Origin: Arthrinium phaeospermum
Taxonomy: Eukaryota; Ascomycota; Sordariomycetes; Amphisphaeriales; Apiosporaceae
NCBI GenBank assembly: GCA_006503535.1
Contig: QYRS01000012.1
Coordinates: forward strand, 1,956,001-2,020,000
Length of the DNA: 64,000 bases
Direction of reading: 5' to 3'
In this document: one piece after another, positions 59,863-64,000 of the stretch
Layout: each line of letters opens with the position of its first letter
Numbering within the stretch: position 1 is the stretch's first letter
Translations under genes and position numbers: made by a program
The notes under the pieces: model-generated
What the model saw: only the letters and a program-made list of their open reading frames with translations
The model's database searches: none
Told to the model about the DNA's origin: nothing

Positions 59863-60958
59863 CCGACTTCAAGCACGGCATGGTGGTGGTGTCTAGGTCG
59901 CGATATCGAAGCGAATAAACGTGATGGACTCCAAAGAGGGTAATAGGCGAGAAGAGGTTTCATCAGACCACAAGACGAATGAAAAGCCTGGACTGGAAGA
60001 AGAGGTTTCGCCAAACCACAAGCAGATGAAAAGTCTGATCGGCGTCAAGTTGGGTGGGCAGCAGTTCAAGTGATTGATTTATGCGGCGGATGGACTGCTT
60101 GGGACTCTGGCCAACAAACAACAGACACTGGGCAAGCTTTTAGAGCAAACTGCAAACGACAAATGTGACACCCTTCACTCACGCCTCACCTTCACATGTT
60201 GTTTGCCTACCTCTTATAGCCAGAGGCCTATCCTATCGCCAACCAGCCTGTAGCCAGCTACCCCCCCATCATACTTTCGCCCCCCAACCAGCTTGCATCC
60301 TCATGCGAAGATGTTAAGACTACGGCCTATAGCGAAGACTTTGAACAAGCGCGCGCTTCACTCTTCCTAGCATGGCGAGATTGACACAAGGTGGGGGTGT
60401 TGGAATGGCTCCAATAGTGGTGCAGTGTGCCTGGGGGCATGAGCCTTGAGCCTGCTCGCGCTAAACCTGTGGGGGCCCAGAGCCAGTTTATCGGTATCCT
60501 CATCCCCTGCAAATGCGCCGCAAGCCCCAGACCCCGCCAAATTTGGGTCCGGGGTAAAAACCACGGCGACTTGCTGCTGAGCCGCCGCTCGCTTGCTCGT
60601 TGGCTTGCTAGTGAATAGGCTAATAAGGGGCAATTAGCAACACCCATGACGACTGACAGGGATAGCTACTCGGACTCAATGAGTAACGAACCAATGATTG
60701 AAAACGTTTCTTCTCTCTTGATTATTTTCGTCTCCTAAGTTGATAGATCTCTCTAATGGCAATTGAGCCATAATGACCTCTCGCAGAGGTGACAGTATAT
60801 CGCTCTCGCCGCCAAAATAAAAAAGCCTAACGCCATTCCAATCTACGTACTCTATGTTCCTTTTTCTCCCCGATCATGCCAACGAAGGTGGTGGTGGTCA
60901 TCACTCCTCGCTGCGAGCGCCGACTGCTGTTTGGGCCCCACCTCGGCCATGTACTTCT
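59863..60958. other. intergenic, nothing seen
   Basis: About 1.1 kb upstream of the oxygenase-like gene and at the 3' side of the SGNH gene. The stretch 60840-60958 may be the true 3' end of the SGNH coding region if a frame break near 60972 is corrected. Confidence 0.45.
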
Positions 60959-62201
60959 TCAGCTCCGCTCCATGCTGGCAACCGCGGCCTCCTCCTCCTC
61001 CTTGACCCTCGCCTCTTCTATACGTTTAGCCTCGGCCCAAGCCTTGTAGGCATCGTCGATGCTGGCAACCGCGGCCTCCTCCTCCTCCTTGACCCTCGCC
61101 TCTTCTATACGTTTAGCCTCGGCCCAAGCCTTGTAGGCATCGTCCTGCCTCTCCAGGTTACCGTCCTGCAGGATGCCATAAACGGGCTCGGCGGGGCGCA
61201 GGAAGCCTTTCGAATCGGCCTCGATGATGGCCTGCACGATGATGCGACCCATCATCTCGTAACCGGCGTCGTTGGGGTGCATCAGGTCCTTGCCCAGGTT
61301 CTCGGGGTGGATACCGTCGGGGCTCATCATCTCAGCCAGCACGACAGCCCGCTTCTCCTTTTGCAGGATCTTGTACAACCGCCTCAACTGCCGGTTGACC
61401 TCTACTACGCGCTCCGACGCGTTGAATCGTTCCGTCTCCGTCGTCGGCAGCAGCGTGCCCATGATGAGCGTGGCCCGTGGCGAGGCCTCGAAGACGTACT
61501 CGACGAACTGGTAGTACCGCTTGTAGAAATTGGGGATGTCAAAGTTCTGGAAACAGTCGTTGGAGCCCAGGTTGGCTAGCACCAGATTGGGCTTCATGAA
61601 GGGCAGGGAGTGCTCGGCGCGGTGGTGCATCACTTCCGTCCTGGCCCCTGGCCATGCCTCAATGTCATTGTCCGTCATGTTGCCCACGCGGTGGGGGCCG
61701 ACGAAGTTGACGGGTGCCGATGGAGGTCAGGTAGTCCCGGACCGGCCGTCGGAATCCATTGTTGTCGAATCCCTCGTCACCGCGGGTAGTCGAGGCGCCG
61801 ATGGCCATGATCCTCAGCGGGAGTCCATTGGCCAGTGGTCGTTCATAGCCTGGCCGTTTGTAGCCTGCGCCGATATGCCCGGGCCCCCCTGACCCGTAGG
61901 AGAAAGTACCGTTCGCGAGAGTGCCATTGTGCGATGTTAAATGCGAGAACCGGCCGCTACCATGGGTCCAGTTAGGGTCTTCGGTTTCTGTCAAGGATAT
62001 CGCTAAAGGGACCAAGAGTCGGATTAGCTCCAATTCATCGCAAAGCTGATGGGGAGGTATGGTATGTATGGCGACAGGCCAATGACCCAACTCACCAATG
62101 AGAATCAGAAACACTAGCGATACGCCAAACAAGAGTCTCTTTCGAGCAACAATTGCCGACACGTACGATGTTTGCGACACGTTGTCAATGAACGCCTTCA
62201 T
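60959..62201 (-). CDS. SGNH/GDSL hydrolase-like protein with C-terminal repeats, frame breaks
   Basis: The protein opens MKAFIDNVSQTSYVSAIVAR and has a signal anchor around LLFGVSLVFLILI. A 93-nt intron (62003-62095, GTGAGT..GCTAATCC..TTTAG) joins in phase. SGNH blocks follow: LRIMAIGASTTRGDEG (block I Ser), LVLANLGSNDCFQNFD (Asn of block III) and DLMHPNDAGYEMMGR (block V His). This implies an esterase or lipase-like activity facing the lumen or exterior. Near 61711-61716 the frame shifts by one base (before VNFVGPHRVGNMTD). The C-terminus has two identical 29-residue units, DDAYKAWAEAKRIEEARVKE and following, Glu/Lys-rich and probably helical. A second shift near 60972 would extend the protein as ELKKYMAEVGPKQQS. 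Confidence 0.75.
60972..61145 (-). repeat. 87-bp coding tandem repeat, two identical units
   Basis: Starting at 60972 and 61059, the same 87-nt unit is repeated with no difference seen. It encodes 29 residues per unit at the C-terminus of the SGNH protein, so copy-number change keeps the frame. Confidence 0.93.
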
Positions 62202-64000
62202 GCTGGCGAGAAATGATACGAGAGACCTGATCAAGGGATATACAGGATAAGGAGAGTGATCGGTGACAACCTCAGGTACTACTGGCCCATCAAGCTTTGG
62301 TGACCCTTAAGCAAAGCGTTGAGAAAGACACGACCAAGGGATCTTGAAGGAACAGGAAGGGAAAGAAGAAGAGAATGAGAGTTTGTCTTCCGACCCGAGG
62401 GATGAAGTTTTGCCGGTGTAACGGCAAACGCAGAGAACGAAAATAGGAACGAAGACTCGGCAATGCGAGACCAAAGCCAAGCGAACGACGGGGAGGATTG
62501 TGTGTGAGGAGGCACACTCGGGACTGGGCATCATCTGTTTTATTGGTGCTGAGCGCCGGTGCGCGCCACAAGCTTACATACTGGGACGGGACGCACACAG
62601 CGTACGGCAGACGCAATGTCTGTCTTACCCTTGAGCATTGATACATTCAGTGTTGCTTGGCCGCAGTTGCGACAACCCAAAAAGCGTATCATTGACTGAC
62701 GACGACAGTGGGGACTTACCGATCGGCCTAGGCACCGCGTATAATAATAGATAGCAATGGAAAGGGCATCTTGGGCTGCCATTCGCATGGCACTTGCCTA
62801 CACTACCCCGGCTGAGTGTGGTTGGCCCCGGGGACCCTGGTGCGGGCAGCCGTTATCGTCCCAATGCCAAGGCGAATGCCGCATGTCGGGCCTAACGACG
62901 AGACAGGGAAGGGCTGGCCGCTGAAACGGACAGGGTGTTGAAGAAATCAAAGATGACGACGAAGCCGCGACAGTGGAATGATTGATAGATCGAAAATGGC
63001 AACAACATGTGTTTATTGGGAGTAGAATTCTAATACGTGGTGGAGTGTGCGGGATCTCATGTCCAGCAGTTATGACCGCCTCAGTCTGGGCATCGACGGG
63101 TTCTGAATCATCTAATTTCGTGGGCTCGATAGTAGGAAGTCGTGGCAGCCACTACGACAGATTTGTATCTGATATTCGCTGGGACGGCAATCGCGTGCAT
63201 CCCCCCCTCCCCCAAAGTTCCAGCCCCCAAGTCATGGTGCAAGTACGCCAAGGCCGCCTTAAGCTTTTGGCCAACCCTCTTATGACCAAGTCTCAGGACC
63301 CCTCCTGGCCTAGAGTGCTAGCCCCCGCCCAGATCGGATCTGATCTCCCTAACCTAAAACGAGCCTACAGTTCACGCATTTGCCTCGTTTGCTTTCAGCT
63401 ACCCAAGTACTTAACGTACGTATTCAATGCAAGCACCTAGCCCAGCCGTTTCGCAGGCACAAGCGCATATCGGTGGTTTGACGGAATACATGTTTTGGAA
63501 ACTTAGCTGGAATAGCTACCATCTTGTTTTTGCCGCATCGCCCATTGGCCAAGACAGCAAACGACGTTAGTTGGGCTTGTTTGCCATCTGTAACATGCGG
63601 GATCTCGGGTCCCCGGTAGCAGAAATTATTGGTGGAAGGGGGAGTTCTTTTGGGGGAGGGGCAAAACTACTGCATCAGTGGGACTCGAATCGAGGGGGGG
63701 CTGCAACATAAAGTTGGTGCTGAAGCTTTTAGGGTGGGCAGGCTTAGCTGATCGATTTAATTGATCTGTAACTCCAGTCCCCCATAAGCCCGGGCAAGTC
63801 TCGAATGGTGGAGGAGCAGCCAAAACTCTACGCCTGAGTCGCGCCTGGTCATTCCTGCCTGTTTCCGAGTCAATCGGCTGCGCTGCAGAAAGTGAAAGAG
63901 AGGGCCGCGTCAGTCCGATTCGCCTTCTCCATTCAGCGTGGCTGGTCGTAATACCTCGAATGACGCCTGACTGCCGATTCCACGATAACGACAAGTTCAT
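62202..64000. other. intergenic, nothing supported
   Basis: About 1.8 kb with only short, unrecognised open frames on both strands. It includes the promoter side of the SGNH gene. No repeat or RNA gene was recognised. Confidence 0.45.

Overview
The window looks like a chromosomal segment of a filamentous ascomycete, most likely a Sordariomycete. Exons are GC-rich. Introns are mostly 55-165 nt with GT..AG ends and CTAAC/CTGAC-like branch sites. The gene set includes a glutamine-rich cot-1-type NDR kinase, a Tht1/KAR5 karyogamy protein, 2EXR-domain proteins, a fungal SLATT protein and an intron-containing tRNA-Leu(AAG). About 24 protein loci are supported, roughly one per 2.7 kb. No CRISPR, phage or bacterial operon features were seen. 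Gene models were spliced by hand; frame agreement across splice sites was the main check.

Layout. 1.4-8.4 kb: tRNA-Leu, a glutathione-transferase/eEF1B-gamma-like gene with one frame break, a convergent pair of 2EXR paralogues, and a six-exon KAR5-type nuclear fusion gene. 9-14 kb: housekeeping genes (mitochondrial ribosomal protein uL6m, 3'(2'),5'-bisphosphate nucleotidase, C3HC zinc-finger protein). 15-18.5 kb: a secreted intradiol dioxygenase convergent with a cytochrome P450. 20.8-24.5 kb: cot-1-like kinase and splicing factor SF3A2. 25-30 kb: two unrecognised proteins and a SLATT two-TM protein. 31-36 kb: an Hsp70-like ATPase ending in a ZZ-like finger, and a pyridoxal-reductase-type aldo-keto reductase. 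36-44 kb: an APH-fold kinase, a HAD-type class II terpene cyclase (DDVDTT motif), a class I terpene synthase (DDxxE and NDxxSxxxE) and a tyrosinase. 44-62 kb: six loci, most carrying several frame breaks: a chymotrypsin-fold protease, an alpha/beta hydrolase, a multi-pass membrane protein, an acetoacetate-decarboxylase-like protein, a TET/JBP-like 2OG-Fe(II) oxygenase and an SGNH hydrolase.

How genes may work together. The strongest functional unit is the divergent pair of a HAD-type class II terpene cyclase (minus strand) and a class I terpene synthase (plus strand), sharing a 1.2 kb intergenic region. They suggest a small terpenoid cluster in which a drimane-like diphosphate could be made by one enzyme and ionised or further cyclised by the other. 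The flanking tyrosinase, APH-fold kinase and aldo-keto reductase are possible tailoring genes. This is inference from family membership and position.

A caution runs through the window. Nine loci have 1-nt frame breaks with otherwise intact coding on both sides, concentrated after about 43 kb. Two copies of a 185-bp tandem repeat at 53.6-53.9 kb differ only by indels. Sequence or assembly indels are at least as likely as gene decay.
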